A stretch of DNA of 64,000 nucleotides from Clostridium formicaceticum (GTDB taxonomy: Bacteria > Bacillota > Clostridia > Peptostreptococcales > Natronincolaceae), in NCBI RefSeq assembly GCF_001854185.1, contig NZ_CP017603.1, positions 2,356,001 through 2,420,000 of the forward strand. Reading direction: 5' to 3'. Both the position numbers and the translations under genes were made by a program. The notes beneath the pieces are model-generated. The model searched no databases. It was not told where the DNA came from and worked only from the letters and a program-made list of their open reading frames with translations. Of the stretch, positions 33,018 through 42,889 are shown piece after piece (the stretch's first letter is position 1; each line of letters starts with the position of its first letter).

Positions 33018-33102
33018 GGATTTTAATAACTATGTAAATGGGTTACCCTTACTTTAAAAATTAGATAAAATTGTAAAGGTAACCCTCAGTGTATTAAAAT
33101 CC
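33018..33102. repeat. Small inverted-repeat element, copy 2
   Basis: An 85-base unit with ends GGATTTTAAT and ATTAAAATCC. Inside, GGGTTACC and GGTAACCC form a second stem. The ends match those of 23675-23768, whereas the interior does not. The remaining gap between the MCP-like gene and the SEC-C gene (32884-33212) holds only the terminator and AT-rich sequence. Confidence 0.5.
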
Positions 33103-33212
33103 ATAGGAATATACCCATAACATTAGGAAAAATACATAACTTGTTATAAACTTTATAAAAGGGCCAAGGGAAAAACGAAAGAAAAAGATATAGAATTAAA
33201 GGAGTGGAGATT

Positions 33213-34430
33213 TTGAGGGAGAAAACGGGTGACAAGATAGAGGAAGTACTGTTACAAACCATGTGTGAGATGCAAAAAGGTATGGCAAAGCAACAAGTAA
33301 AAAGAGACAATACTTTATGGAAGAAGATAAGCGTTCCATATACCTATAAAGAGATGCTGACGTCTCTTGCGAAAAATGAATTAACAGAAATTAGGCAAAA
33401 TTTAAGGCTTCAGGGGATAAGCAAACTAAAAAAACAACCGTTAATAGAAGTATTAAATGAAAAAATGCTTCAAAATCTTCCTATAATATTATCGAAGATG
33501 GATACTGGACGATATCAACTAATAAAAGAAATTGTAAATAATGAAGGGGTTCTTTATAAATTTCACTTAAAAAGACATGAAATAGAGTACTATCGTAGCA
33601 GAGGATTAATATTTACAGGGATTGTAGAGGAGAAAAAGGTAATAACAGCTCCTGAGGAATTTGTAAAGGTTTTGAGGGATATGGCAGATCATCAGGAATT
33701 GCTTGATAAATTAGAGCGGAATGAAAAATGGCTTAGATTAACCTATGGACTTTTATATTATTATGGTTTTTTAAATATAAATACCTTGGTAAATATGGTA
33801 GAAAAACTACTAAGTTCTTCGATAAATTTGACGGAATATTTGGAAGTGATAGAGGATTCAATGAACTATTATAGACAAATAACAAAAGTCCAGGAAGGAT
33901 ATTCCCACAAAAAGGTTTCTGATGTAAAAAAACTAAAAGAACAATTAAAAGAGAGAACAGATTTAAGCTACTACCCTTTTTCCTATGATGAAATATATGA
34001 AGCAGGGGGAATCGGTTTTATTGATAAAAACGATGGATACGAGAGAATGGCAAAACTTATCAAGGATCACTATAATATCATGCCTAAAGAGGCTGGAAGT
34101 TTGGTGGAAGAGTGTGTTTATGCTATTCGCACGGGAGAATCCATTAATAATATCGTACAGTTTATTCAGCGTCACCTAGAAATACCTAGTTTTGAAATGA
34201 TGAAAAAATTTACAGAGGAAATTATTTACCTTAATAATAATACAAGACAGTGGATGATTAAAGGTTATACGCCAGAAGAACTATCACAAAGAGATAAATC
34301 ACAACTTAAGCAAATAAAAACCTCAGATACTGGTGAAGTTATCAGCATGAAGACCAAAAAGAAAATAGGAAGAAACGACCCCTGTCCCTGTGGAAGCGGT
34401 AAAAAATTTAAGAAGTGTTGCGGACAGTAA
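33213..34430 (+). CDS. SEC-C motif protein of unknown function
   Basis: Hydrophilic protein (405 aa) ending in a textbook SEC-C zinc motif ([20 protein letters not shown], last 24 residues), which in SecA and other proteins binds zinc. The body is not recognised; residues about 45-85 ([33 protein letters not shown]) resemble a Rho-N/SAP-like helical segment that may bind nucleic acid. The TTG at 33213 is preferred: the GGAG site lies eight bases away, while the GTG at 33204 overlaps that site. It stands between an MCP-like gene and a FIST gene. Similar large SEC-C proteins occur in clostridia without a known role. Confidence 0.75.
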   Translation: MREKTGDKIEEVLLQTMCEMQKGMAKQQVKRDNTLWKKISVPYTYKEMLTSLAKNELTEIRQNLRLQGISKLKKQPLIEVLNEKMLQNLPIILSKMDTGRYQLIKEIVNNEGVLYKFHLKRHEIEYYRSRGLIFTGIVEEKKVITAPEEFVKVLRDMADHQELLDKLERNEKWLRLTYGLLYYYGFLNINTLVNMVEKLLSSSINLTEYLEVIEDSMNYYRQITKVQEGYSHKKVSDVKKLKEQLKERTDLSYYPFSYDEIYEAGGIGFIDKNDGYERMAKLIKDHYNIMPKEAGSLVEECVYAIRTGESINNIVQFIQRHLEIPSFEMMKKFTEEIIYLNNNTRQWMIKGYTPEELSQRDKSQLKQIKTSDTGEVISMKTKKKIGRNDPCPCGSGKKFKKCCGQ

Positions 34431-34589
34431 GGGAAATGCAAATCAATTTAGAAAATATACGTAGAAGCTTTGTATATTTTAAGATATATCTATGGTAAAA
34501 GTTAATACTGTGAAAAGAATTTTATTTTAAGTTAGGGCTGACTCTGTAGGGAAATTAAGGGTTTAAAATTTATTCTAGGAGGAAGGAAT

Positions 34590-35723
34590 ATGTTAGAAAT
34601 TCAGCAGGGGTTTAGCAGTAATCCAGATATGGCCAGTGCCATCAAAGAAGTAGTTCACCAAATCCAACAGGATGAGGTGAAATTTGTTATATTTTTTTCT
34701 AGTACGAAGTATGACTTTCAACAGGTTTCAAAGGAAATAAATGCAGCATTTGAAGGTGCAGAAGTAATAGGAAGTACTTCTGCTGGGGAAATAGGCAAGC
34801 ATGGCTTTTCTAATCATTCTCTTGTTGCTATGAGTATTTCATCGAAGGACTGGATCGCCTCTACAGTGATTATTGAAAATATTCATTCGAAACCTATGTT
34901 ATACAGAAAAAATGTCATACAAGCCTTCGAAAAAACCGGTTTAAATCGAAATGATCCTGCTTTACACCAAAAATCTTTTGGTATTTTGTTGGTAGATGGT
35001 CTTCAGGCTGCGGAAGAAATGGTTTTATCTGTCATTCACTCTATTTTTGAAACAGATCAGTTTCCCTTAGTTGGAGGAAGTGCAGGAGATGATCTGAAGT
35101 TTGCTGAGACCTATGTAAGTGCCAATGGAAAAGTGTACAATGATGCTGCTGTACTTACCTTTGTGAAAACCAGCCATCCTTTTTGCACCTACCGAGAGAA
35201 TATCTTTGAGCCTACAGAACATACTTTACTTATTACAAAGGCAGATATCCGAGGAAGAATTGTGTACGAGATGAATGGTATGCCTGCAGCTGAAGCCTAT
35301 GCTTCAAAATTAGGCATACCGACAGCAAATTTAGCAGAAAAAATGGAAACATACCCTATTGGACGTATGTATGCTAAAAAAGTTTGGATATCTACCCCTT
35401 TTAAAATATTGGACAAGGGTGCTATCCAATTTTATAGTCAAATTTTTCCTAATACGATGGTCTCTATATTAAAGCCCATTGATCCTGTTTTAGTAGCTAG
35501 AGAGACAGTGAAAAATATTAAAGCACAATTACCAGGCGTGAAGGGTGTCATTGGTTTTAATTGTATTGTAAGGCTCCTTCAGTTTCAGAAAGAAAAAGCC
35601 TGTGAAAAGGTTTATCAGGAACTATCTGATTTAGGAGAAGTAGTAGGCTTTACTACCTATGGAGAGCAGTATGGGAAAGTGCATATTAATCAAACCCTTA
35701 CTATGCTTGCAATTGGAGAATAG
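34590..35723 (+). CDS. FIST-domain sensory protein
   Basis: Cytoplasmic protein (377 aa) consisting of a FIST_N domain (about 20-215; [52 protein letters not shown]) and a FIST_C domain (about 225-365; [38 protein letters not shown]). FIST domains are thought to bind small ligands such as amino acids and to feed histidine kinases, GGDEF proteins or chemotaxis receptors. No other domain is attached. It is followed 50 bases later by a membrane-free MCP, so the two probably form a sensor-transducer pair. The ATG has an AGGAGG site. Confidence 0.87.
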   Translation: MLEIQQGFSSNPDMASAIKEVVHQIQQDEVKFVIFFSSTKYDFQQVSKEINAAFEGAEVIGSTSAGEIGKHGFSNHSLVAMSISSKDWIASTVIIENIHSKPMLYRKNVIQAFEKTGLNRNDPALHQKSFGILLVDGLQAAEEMVLSVIHSIFETDQFPLVGGSAGDDLKFAETYVSANGKVYNDAAVLTFVKTSHPFCTYRENIFEPTEHTLLITKADIRGRIVYEMNGMPAAEAYASKLGIPTANLAEKMETYPIGRMYAKKVWISTPFKILDKGAIQFYSQIFPNTMVSILKPIDPVLVARETVKNIKAQLPGVKGVIGFNCIVRLLQFQKEKACEKVYQELSDLGEVVGFTTYGEQYGKVHINQTLTMLAIGE

Positions 35724-35773
35724 TATGGTTGATAACAATGCTAAAACTTGTATATTTGAGGAGGGCAGATCTA

Positions 35774-36811
35774 GTGAAATGGAAATTTTTTAATAAGACA
35801 ACAAAAGAAAAGTCAGGGCATAACAACATAAAACCTATGGATGTGCAGGAAGTGCTAGATACCAAGAAAGATCAAAGCCACCAACAGGAGCTACTGGAGG
35901 TTGTTGAAGATATTACCCAGCTTATTAGAAAAACAATTGAAAAAACCAGCGAAACGAATGGATTCATTGCTCAACAAAATAATATCATGGTACAGAATGT
36001 TATGCAGGAAAGTGCAGCACTTCAAGAGGCAGATGCCAACGTAAATGAAGTGGTGACGCATATTGAAAACATATCTCATGTCACTGGAGATGTGGCTAAA
36101 GCAACCAACGAAGCCTTTAATCTAGCGACACAAGGCAATGATATCGTTGCTTCCTTAGGGGAACAAATGCAGGTAATTGATACAACCTTTAAGCAATTTC
36201 TTGGCATCATAGATTTATTAAAAAATAATTCAAAAGAGATCGAAGGCTTTACCAATACCATACAAACCATTTCATCACAGACAAATTTACTTTCGTTGAA
36301 TGCTTCTATTGAAGCTGCCCGTGCTGGAGAACATGGCAGGGGGTTTGCGGTGGTAGCAAATGAAGTTAAAAAACTTTCAGAGGAAACAGTACAGGCCTCT
36401 AGTGAAATTAATCAAAAAATACAGAACATGACCAGAACCATGGAGGAAACCTACAGCAAAATTGAGAAGAGTGTAGAAGAAATCGCTAAAGGGATGGAAA
36501 TAACCAATCTTACAGAGAGCATTTTTGATCGGATGTTGAAGTTCCAAACACAAATAAATGATAAAATGAATGAAATTTGGAGTACTACAGAAGTAAACTC
36601 TAATAAGATTGCTATGATCGCAGAAATATGGCATCAAATTTCTAAGCATGCTATGGAAAATGCAGCTAGTATGGAGCAGTTAGCGGATAAAAATGAAGAA
36701 CAAACCGTTCATTTTATAGATTTACTATCCTTTGTTTATCAAATGGAGGATATTTTACAGGATTTAAAGAAGGAAATTTATGAAGGCGTGAAAAAAGACC
36801 AGAGCAATTAA
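35774..36811 (+). CDS. Soluble methyl-accepting chemotaxis protein partner of FIST
   Basis: Membrane-free MCP (345 aa) made almost wholly of coiled coil. The signalling tip is canonical ([40 protein letters not shown], about 195-235) and flanking helices carry Gln/Glu/Ala-rich stretches that may be methylated. The N-terminus ([17 protein letters not shown]) is not hydrophobic, and no ligand domain is visible, so input is probably supplied by the FIST protein encoded just upstream. The GTG at 35774 has a GAGGAGGG site; an upstream in-frame TTG at 35729 has none. A terminator follows the gene. Confidence 0.87.
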   Translation: MKWKFFNKTTKEKSGHNNIKPMDVQEVLDTKKDQSHQQELLEVVEDITQLIRKTIEKTSETNGFIAQQNNIMVQNVMQESAALQEADANVNEVVTHIENISHVTGDVAKATNEAFNLATQGNDIVASLGEQMQVIDTTFKQFLGIIDLLKNNSKEIEGFTNTIQTISSQTNLLSLNASIEAARAGEHGRGFAVVANEVKKLSEETVQASSEINQKIQNMTRTMEETYSKIEKSVEEIAKGMEITNLTESIFDRMLKFQTQINDKMNEIWSTTEVNSNKIAMIAEIWHQISKHAMENAASMEQLADKNEEQTVHFIDLLSFVYQMEDILQDLKKEIYEGVKKDQSN

Positions 36812-36831
36812 AAGTAAATTGCTTAGAAAAG

Positions 36832-36865
36832 AGTCAGTCTCCGATCATGATGGGGCTGACTTTTT
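36832..36865 (+). terminator. Terminator of the FIST-MCP pair
   Basis: AGTCAG..CTCC pairs with GGGG..CTGACT around a short loop, followed by TTTTT. Confidence 0.7.
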
Positions 36866-36939
36866 AAAGTTTTTTATGGGACTTATGCGAAAACATAGAT
36901 GAAAATTGGTATAATAAATAGCGTATAGGAGGAGAAGCT

Positions 36940-37419
36940 ATGGAGAGAGTAAATGCAATTCTAAATCACCCTCAGTATGGTGTATATTTGCAAAAAAACA
37001 TGGAAGCTGAAAAGGATCGTATCTTTTGTCGGCATAATCTACAACATTTTTTAGATGTAGCAAGAGTAGGTTACATTATTGCTCTTGAAAAAAAGTTTAA
37101 TGTATCAAAGGAAATAATTTATACAGCTGCATTGCTACATGATATTGGTCGATGGAGGCAATATGCTGATGGGACAGACCATGCTGCTATGAGTGCAATG
37201 CTATCGAAGGATATATTAAAAGACTGTAATTTTTCTGAAGATGAAATACAACTTGTATTAACAGCTATAGAAAAGCATAGAAAAGGAAAAAATTTAGTAT
37301 CAGAATTAGACTTTGTTTTATATGAAGGAGACAAAAAATCTCGTCCCTGTGTGGCGTGCAAAACAATAGAAGGCTGTAACCGATTTAAAAAGGATGAAAA
37401 ACCAGAGATACAATATTAG
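36940..37419 (+). CDS. HD-domain phosphohydrolase-like protein
   Basis: Small cytoplasmic HD-superfamily protein (159 aa). The metal-binding residues are H in RHNLQHFLDVARV (about 28-35), HD in TAALLHDIGRWRQYADG (about 67) and H in TDHAAMSAML. This supports a phosphohydrolase acting on a nucleotide or similar substrate. The C-terminus has a Cys-containing tail (SRPCVACKTIEGCNRFK), common in clostridial HD proteins of this size and perhaps metal-binding. It stands between the chemosensory genes and the folate operon with no evident partner; the substrate is unknown. Confidence 0.8.
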   Translation: MERVNAILNHPQYGVYLQKNMEAEKDRIFCRHNLQHFLDVARVGYIIALEKKFNVSKEIIYTAALLHDIGRWRQYADGTDHAAMSAMLSKDILKDCNFSEDEIQLVLTAIEKHRKGKNLVSELDFVLYEGDKKSRPCVACKTIEGCNRFKKDEKPEIQY

Positions 37420-37592
37420 TGATATGTGGAAGGAAGGATCTTGGTAGAAAAATAAATTGTTAAAAATTTATCTTTTTTATTTTTTCTTGTTTTTATGGAT
37501 ATAGTTTAGTTTTTTCAATAGATGTAGGAGATTGTTATGAGAAAAACTCTTTTTTGAAATACATTTTTTCGACGATATTCCTAGAATTTCGT

Positions 37593-37622
37593 TTGACGAT
37601 AAAGCTTGAAAGCGTGTATAAT
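37593..37622 (+). promoter_or_regulatory. Probable promoter of the folate operon
   Basis: TTGACG (37593-37598) and TATAAT (37617-37622) with 18-base spacing, about 85 bases before pabA. The rest of the 290-base gap after the HD gene is AT-rich with no other feature seen. Confidence 0.6.
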
Positions 37623-37708
37623 TTAGTTGTAAAAAAAATTTCAAAATTTTGTTTTATTATTTGTAGCTATTTTATAGATAGCACTCTAAAACTAAAGGGG
37701 TGAAGGGC

Positions 37709-38302
37709 TTGATATTAATGATTGACAATTATGACTCGTTTACCTATAATTTGACACAGTATTTATCTAGTTTAAAAGAGAAGGTAGTAGTATATCGTAA
37801 CGATTGCATTACAATAGAAGATATCGAGAAATTGAATCCAGATATTATTGTGCTGTCCCCGGGTCCATGTACGCCAAATGAGGCAGGTATATGTATGGAT
37901 GTAGTCAACAGATTCAAAGGAGAAATTCCTATACTAGGTATATGTTTAGGACATCAAACCATCGGACAAGTATTTGGTGGTAATGTTATCAAGGCTATGG
38001 AACCTGTCCATGGCAAAGTACATCCAATATATCATACCGATGAAGGTGTGTTTAAGGGATTGAATAACCCTTTAAACGTTACCAGATATCATTCTCTCGT
38101 AGTGGATAGGGAATCACTGCCAGAGTGCTTTGAAATTACTGCAGAGACCTCCGAGGGAGAAATTATGGGTATTAGGCATAAGCAGTATAAGATTGAAGGT
38201 GTACAGTTTCATCCTGAAGCAATTTTAACAGAAATGGGTATGGAACTTTTAAATAATTTTTTAGTGACAGCGAAACAGCGGGAATTGGTATCAGCAAGCT
38301 AA
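37709..38302 (+). CDS. pabA: Aminodeoxychorismate/anthranilate synthase glutamine amidotransferase (PabA)
   Basis: Class I glutamine amidotransferase (197 aa) that supplies ammonia to PabB for p-aminobenzoate synthesis. The start MILMIDNYDSFTYNL is canonical; the oxyanion LSPGPCTPNEAG, the nucleophile Cys in ILGICLGHQTIG (about 79) and the His-Glu pair in VQFHPEAIL complete the triad. The TTG at 37709 is chosen because family homology begins there; a GTG at 37700 would add three residues. Followed by pabB and pabC in a folate operon, it is PabA in role, although such proteins may also serve TrpE. Confidence 0.93.
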   Translation: MILMIDNYDSFTYNLTQYLSSLKEKVVVYRNDCITIEDIEKLNPDIIVLSPGPCTPNEAGICMDVVNRFKGEIPILGICLGHQTIGQVFGGNVIKAMEPVHGKVHPIYHTDEGVFKGLNNPLNVTRYHSLVVDRESLPECFEITAETSEGEIMGIRHKQYKIEGVQFHPEAILTEMGMELLNNFLVTAKQRELVSAS

Positions 38303-38307
38303 AAAAC

Positions 38308-38331
38308 CCCACCTACAACAAAGTAGGTGGG
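38308..38331 (+). other. Stable hairpin between pabA and pabB
   Basis: CCCACCTAC-aacaaa-GTAGGTGGG, a perfect 9-base stem without a T-run. It may slow transcription, stabilise the message or be an internal terminator remnant. Confidence 0.5.
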
Positions 38332-38375
38332 AGGTATACTCTATAAGAAAAATCAGAATAAAAGCGGGTGAAAAA

Positions 38376-39746
38376 ATGTACATAAAAGAAATCAATACTT
38401 CACTAGATAGTTTTCAGTTATACACAATTTTTAAAGAGGATTCCTATAGCTTTTTTCTAGATAGTGGTATGACGGATGGGAAGCTAGGAAAATATTCTTT
38501 TATTGGCTCTAACCCCCTTCTCGTATTTAAAAGTAAAGATAGAGAAATCACCATACTAGAAAATAAAATGCAAGAAACCTTTGAAGGTAACCCTTTTGAA
38601 AAGCTAAGGGAAGTGTATACAAAATATAAAAGGAGTTATAAAAGCGAGTTTCCCTTTGTAGGAGGTTTTGTAGGTTATTTATCCTATGATTTATGTCATC
38701 ACATAGAGAAGCTGCCGAGAACAGCTATTGACGATGTAAAAATCCCCGATTGTTATTTAGGATTATATGATGGTGTTATCATTATTGATCATCATACTAA
38801 CCGTACCTATATTGCAGCTTTGGGAATAAAGGATAACAAGGAAAATATTGTTAATAAACTATCAAAAAGAATATATGAAGAAGAAACAAAAGGTGTTAAA
38901 ATAAATATAAGCAAAACGAATCAATCTGTGGAGTTAAAGTCTAACTTTACAAAGGAGGCATATATTGAAGCTGTTAACAAAGTAAGAGAGTATATTAAAG
39001 CAGGGGACATTTATCAAGCAAACTTAACGCAACGTTTTGAATGCGTTATAAAGGAAAGCCCCTATGAGCTCTATGCTAAGCTTAGAAGCATTAATCCTGC
39101 TCCCTTTGCAAGCTTTATTGATTTTGGAGAAGGATATATTGTAAGTAGTTCACCTGAACGATTTATACAGATAAAGGGTAATAGGATAGAAACACGACCT
39201 ATCAAAGGTACTAAGCCTAGGGGGAATACACCAGAGGAGGATCTGGCCAACAAAGAGGATTTACTAAACAGTGAAAAGGATAAAGCAGAGTTACTGATGA
39301 TCGTGGATTTGGAGAGAAATGATTTGGGCAGGGTGGCAAAAACCGGAACAGTGAAGGTAACAGAGTTATTTCATTTAGAAGAGTACGCAACAGTATATCA
39401 TTTGGTTTCCACAATACAGGCGGAGATGAGGGAGGACTGTGATGTTATTGACTGCATTACAGCTACTTTTCCTGGAGGTTCTATAACTGGTGCTCCTAAA
39501 ATTCGTTCTATGGAGATCATTGATGAATTAGAACCTACCCAAAGAAATATTTATACTGGTTCTATTGGTTATATAGGTTTAAATGGTGATGTGGATTTAA
39601 ATATAGTCATCAGAACGATTGTATGCAAAGATAATAAAGCCTATTTCCAAGCAGGCGGTGGGCTAGTATGGGATTCAGAACCCTATTCGGAGTATGAGGA
39701 AACGTTGCACAAATCAAGGGCAATGATGGAAGCCCTAAATGGTTAA
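38376..39746 (+). CDS. pabB: Aminodeoxychorismate synthase component I (PabB)
   Basis: Chorismate-utilising enzyme (456 aa) that with PabA makes 4-amino-4-deoxychorismate. The N-terminal part (YSFIGSNPLLVF) is followed by the chorismate-binding domain with AGDIYQANLTQRFE (about 210), SSSPERFIQIKGNRIETRPI, LLMIVDLERNDLGRV and the FPGGSITGAPKIRSME block (about 365). PIKGTKPRG holds the Lys that marks PabB (TrpE has Ala there). It lies 73 bases after pabA, separated by a hairpin, and before pabC. The ATG has a weak upstream GCGGGTGA site. Confidence 0.93.
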   Translation: MYIKEINTSLDSFQLYTIFKEDSYSFFLDSGMTDGKLGKYSFIGSNPLLVFKSKDREITILENKMQETFEGNPFEKLREVYTKYKRSYKSEFPFVGGFVGYLSYDLCHHIEKLPRTAIDDVKIPDCYLGLYDGVIIIDHHTNRTYIAALGIKDNKENIVNKLSKRIYEEETKGVKINISKTNQSVELKSNFTKEAYIEAVNKVREYIKAGDIYQANLTQRFECVIKESPYELYAKLRSINPAPFASFIDFGEGYIVSSSPERFIQIKGNRIETRPIKGTKPRGNTPEEDLANKEDLLNSEKDKAELLMIVDLERNDLGRVAKTGTVKVTELFHLEEYATVYHLVSTIQAEMREDCDVIDCITATFPGGSITGAPKIRSMEIIDELEPTQRNIYTGSIGYIGLNGDVDLNIVIRTIVCKDNKAYFQAGGGLVWDSEPYSEYEETLHKSRAMMEALNG

Positions 39747-39771
39747 AAAATAGGATGCTAAGGTGAGAAAA

Positions 39772-40590
39772 ATGTATATTTCTATAAATGGGCACCTAAC
39801 TTCTCAGGAAGAAGCAAGGATAACACCTTTGAGTGAAGGTCTTTCCTACGGTTATGGTGTATTTGAAACAATAAAATTTCAGGGTGAGACAATCTATTTT
39901 TTAAGGGAACATGTAGAGAGACTTAAAGACGGTTGTAGAAAAATAAATTTGCTACTAGATATTGAAGTAGGGGCGATAAAAAAACATTGTAGTGAGCTTG
40001 TGCAAAAAAATCATTTAGTAACAGGTGCATTAAAAATTTCTTGTATAAAAAATGGAGAAGAAAAATATATCATTTTATCTACAAGAGAAAATAAATATAC
40101 TAGCAAAGATTATAAAAAAGGTTTCAAGCTGTGCTTTACTGATATAAAAAGAAATCCTTATTCAGTTCTGACTTATATCAAGTCTAACAACTATATGGAA
40201 AATTTCTTAGCAAGACAACAGGCATTGAATAATGATTATGATGAAGTGATTTTTACGAATTTTCATGGAGAAATTTGTGAAGGCGCTTTGTCGAATATCT
40301 TTTTTGTCAAAAAGGGTATATTGCATACACCTTCTATAGATTGTGGTATCTTGCCAGGAATCATGCGGCAAAAAATTATTGATATTACGGGGGATATCAA
40401 ACTACCAATTGTTATTGGAAAGTATACGATAGAAGATATTATGATGGCAGAAGAGATATTTATCACCAATTCTCTTTTGGAAATTATGCCGATATGCCAA
40501 ATACAAGATAAAAAAATAGATTTACAAAAAAATATTATTACTCAAACACTGATGAGACACTATAACCAGTATATAGCTACATTAGACTAA
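39772..40590 (+). CDS. pabC: Aminodeoxychorismate lyase (PabC)
   Basis: PLP enzyme (272 aa) of the branched-chain aminotransferase-like fold IV; it splits aminodeoxychorismate into p-aminobenzoate and pyruvate. Motifs are [18 protein letters not shown] near the N-terminus, [11 protein letters not shown], the PLP Lys in [18 protein letters not shown] (about 145) and [10 protein letters not shown] with LPGIMRQKI. Sequence alone would also permit a D-amino-acid or branched-chain aminotransferase; the folate context decides. The ATG at 39772 with an AAGGTGAG site is preferred to a GTG nine bases upstream. Confidence 0.88.
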   Translation: MYISINGHLTSQEEARITPLSEGLSYGYGVFETIKFQGETIYFLREHVERLKDGCRKINLLLDIEVGAIKKHCSELVQKNHLVTGALKISCIKNGEEKYIILSTRENKYTSKDYKKGFKLCFTDIKRNPYSVLTYIKSNNYMENFLARQQALNNDYDEVIFTNFHGEICEGALSNIFFVKKGILHTPSIDCGILPGIMRQKIIDITGDIKLPIVIGKYTIEDIMMAEEIFITNSLLEIMPICQIQDKKIDLQKNIITQTLMRHYNQYIATLD

Positions 40591-40609
40591 AAAAGGAAGA
40601 GGGAGAAAT

Positions 40610-41176
40610 ATGGATAAACCAAAAATAGAACGTGCAATAAGAGATATATTAGAAGCTATAGGGGAAGATCCCGATAGAGAAGGATTAAAGGATACACCAA
40701 AGCGTATTGCTAGAATGTATGAAGAGATATTTCTAGGATTAGAGGCTGATCCCAAAGAACATTTGGACATATACTTTCAAGATGAAAAACATGAGGAGCT
40801 AGTTTTAGTAAAGGACATATCTTTTTATTCCTCATGTGAACATCATTTAGTTCCTTTTTATGGAAAAGCCCATGTAGGATATATTCCTAAAGATGGAAAA
40901 CTAACTGGTTTAAGTAAACTGGCTAGAGTTGTGGATACAATAGCAAAAAGACCTCAACTTCAAGAACGACTAACTTCTATGATTGCTGATACGATTGTTG
41001 AAAAGCTACAACCTCATGGGGTGATTGTTGTAGTAGAAGCAGAGCATATGTGTATGACCATGAGGGGGGTAAAAAAGCCTGGTGCCAAAACCTTAACCTC
41101 TGTAGTAAGAGGGGTATTTCAAAAAGATGCGAAGGCAAGGGCAGAGGCTATGGCATTAATTGACTTTGGTAGGTAA
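40610..41176 (+). CDS. folE: GTP cyclohydrolase I
   Basis: Homodecameric zinc enzyme (188 aa) that opens GTP to 7,8-dihydroneopterin triphosphate, the first pterin step of folate synthesis. Motifs are [17 protein letters not shown], zinc-binding [20 protein letters not shown] (about 77-96), [20 protein letters not shown] and [13 protein letters not shown] with the third zinc Cys. It begins 19 bases after pabC behind a GAAGAGGGAG site, and the downstream folP ribosome site follows its stop directly. Length is normal for bacterial FolE type I. Confidence 0.96.
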   Translation: MDKPKIERAIRDILEAIGEDPDREGLKDTPKRIARMYEEIFLGLEADPKEHLDIYFQDEKHEELVLVKDISFYSSCEHHLVPFYGKAHVGYIPKDGKLTGLSKLARVVDTIAKRPQLQERLTSMIADTIVEKLQPHGVIVVVEAEHMCMTMRGVKKPGAKTLTSVVRGVFQKDAKARAEAMALIDFGR

Positions 41177-41192
41177 ATTGGAGGTTAATGAT

Positions 41193-42053
41193 ATGCAAAA
41201 CATTCAGTATTATCCAAATAGAAAAATAGAGTTAAAATGCGGAGATTACACCTTGGCACTAGGTTCTAAAACTTATGTTATGGGGATTTTAAATGTAACA
41301 CCAGATTCTTTTTCTGATGGTGGTAATTACTCTGATATTGAAAAAGCTGTAACGCATGCACAAAAGATGGTACTTGAAGGTGCTGATATTATAGACATAG
41401 GTGGAGAGTCTACTAGACCAGGGGCAGGAGAGGTTCCTGCTGATGTAGAACTTAGCAGGGTCTTACCAGTACTAGAAAGACTGGTAAGAGAGGTAAAGGT
41501 GCCTATATCTGTAGATACCTATAAGGCGCAAGTAGCAGAAAAAGTACTAGAGGCAGGAGCCCATATCATAAATGATGTATGGGGCTTACAGAGAGATCTA
41601 GATATGGCAGGTGTTATCGCTAAATATGATGTTCCTGTGATTGTTATGCACAACCAGCTAGGAACAGAGTATGACAAAGATATTGTGGAATCTATAAGCG
41701 ACTTTTTTAAGAAATCCATTCATATGGCTTTAGAAGCAGGAGTAAAGAAAGAAAAAATTATTTTAGATCCTGGAATAGGATTTGGGAAAACGCCCCAACA
41801 GAATATGGAGATTATGGCGAGATTAGGAGAATTTAATGCGTTGGGACATTCTATTCTTTTAGGAACATCGAGAAAATCTATGATAGGAAAGATTCTAGAC
41901 CTGCCTCCAGAGCAGAGGGTTGAAGGGACTTTAGCTACATCTGTCATGGGAATTGTACAGGGTGTTGATATTATTCGCGTCCATGATATCGTAGAAAATG
42001 TAAGAACTGTTAAAGTCACTGATGCCATTGTGAGGTTACAACAGCATGGATAA
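41193..42053 (+). CDS. folP: Dihydropteroate synthase
   Basis: TIM-barrel enzyme (286 aa) that joins p-aminobenzoate to hydroxymethyl-dihydropterin diphosphate; it is the sulfonamide target. Motifs are MGILNVTPDSFSDGGNY (about 30), IIDIGGESTRPGAGEVPADV, SVDTYKAQVA, IVMHNQLGTEY, LDPGIGFGKTPQQN and LLGTSRKSMIG. The ATG at 41193 is preferred because a TTGGAGG site lies nine bases upstream; an upstream in-frame start would overlap folE. It overlaps folB by eight bases. Short N-terminal extension before the core. Confidence 0.95.
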   Translation: MQNIQYYPNRKIELKCGDYTLALGSKTYVMGILNVTPDSFSDGGNYSDIEKAVTHAQKMVLEGADIIDIGGESTRPGAGEVPADVELSRVLPVLERLVREVKVPISVDTYKAQVAEKVLEAGAHIINDVWGLQRDLDMAGVIAKYDVPVIVMHNQLGTEYDKDIVESISDFFKKSIHMALEAGVKKEKIILDPGIGFGKTPQQNMEIMARLGEFNALGHSILLGTSRKSMIGKILDLPPEQRVEGTLATSVMGIVQGVDIIRVHDIVENVRTVKVTDAIVRLQQHG

Positions 42054-42411
42054 AATACTTTTAAAAAACTTAGGATTTTATGGTTACCATGGTGTATTGC
42101 CAGAGGAAAATGTATTGGGACAAAAATTTTTTCTGGACATTGAGCTTTATGTAGATTTAAAAACAGCAGGCATCAGCGATAATGTTGAAGATACTGTCAA
42201 TTACGCTGAAGTCTACAACATTGCAAAGGATATTGTTGAAAACAAAAGGTTTCAGCTCATAGAGGCTTTGGGAGAAAGCATAGCAAGTACTGTTTTAGGA
42301 CAGTTTCCTGTGGTGAAAGAGATTGTAATTACCATAAGAAAACCTGAAGCACCTGTAAGAGGGATTTATGATTATTTTGGTGTGGAAATAAGGAGAAGAT
42401 CAAATGGCTAA
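42046..42411 (+). CDS. folB: Dihydroneopterin aldolase
   Basis: Small enzyme (121 aa) of the T-fold that converts dihydroneopterin to 6-hydroxymethyl-dihydropterin. Motifs are KNLGFYGYHGVLPEENVLGQ (the catalytic region, with a pterin-binding Glu), VNYAEVYNIAKDIVENK and the C-terminal VKEIVITIRKPEAPV with the conserved Lys. It overlaps folP by eight bases and folK by eight bases, which shows tight translational coupling. The ATG is chosen at the family start. Confidence 0.95.
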   Translation: MDKILLKNLGFYGYHGVLPEENVLGQKFFLDIELYVDLKTAGISDNVEDTVNYAEVYNIAKDIVENKRFQLIEALGESIASTVLGQFPVVKEIVITIRKPEAPVRGIYDYFGVEIRRRSNG

Positions 42412-42889
42412 AGGGTATTTAGGCTTGGGAAGTAATATGGGGGATAAGAAAGAATATTTGGATCAAGCGATTGAACAAATCAATCAGCATCCATCAATTA
42501 CTGTCAAAAAGGTATCTTCTTACTATGAAACAGATCCTATAGGTTACACAGAACAAGATGTGTTTTTAAATGTAGTTGTAGAAATCGATACAAGTTTATC
42601 TCCTTATGAATTGCTGGCCTATTGCAATGAGATTGAAGAACTGTTAAAACGAAAAAGAATCATAAGGTGGGGGCCAAGAACAATTGATGTAGACGTCTTA
42701 CTCTATGAAAACTATACTTCTGACGATGAAAAGTTAACTGTACCTCATCCTCGTATGTGGAAAAGAGCTTTTGTAATGATTCCTCTGTATGAGATTGCAA
42801 AAGATATTACCAACAACGGTGAGCATATAGGAGAGATAATAAAAAACCTTTGCAAAGAAGGAATTAGGAAGGTTGACTATGACGGATAA
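42404..42889 (+). CDS. folK: Hydroxymethyl-dihydropterin pyrophosphokinase
   Basis: HPPK (161 aa) activates 6-hydroxymethyl-dihydropterin with ATP for FolP. Motifs are GYLGLGSNMGDKKEYLDQAI (N-terminus), SSYYETDPIGYTEQDVFLN, and the catalytic RWGPRTIDVDVLLYEN (about 85-105), followed by VPHPRMWKRAFVMIPLYEIA. It overlaps folB by eight bases and the DAHP synthase gene by 11 bases. Normal length, no fusion to FolB or FolP as seen in some bacteria. Confidence 0.95.
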   Translation: MAKGYLGLGSNMGDKKEYLDQAIEQINQHPSITVKKVSSYYETDPIGYTEQDVFLNVVVEIDTSLSPYELLAYCNEIEELLKRKRIIRWGPRTIDVDVLLYENYTSDDEKLTVPHPRMWKRAFVMIPLYEIAKDITNNGEHIGEIIKNLCKEGIRKVDYDG

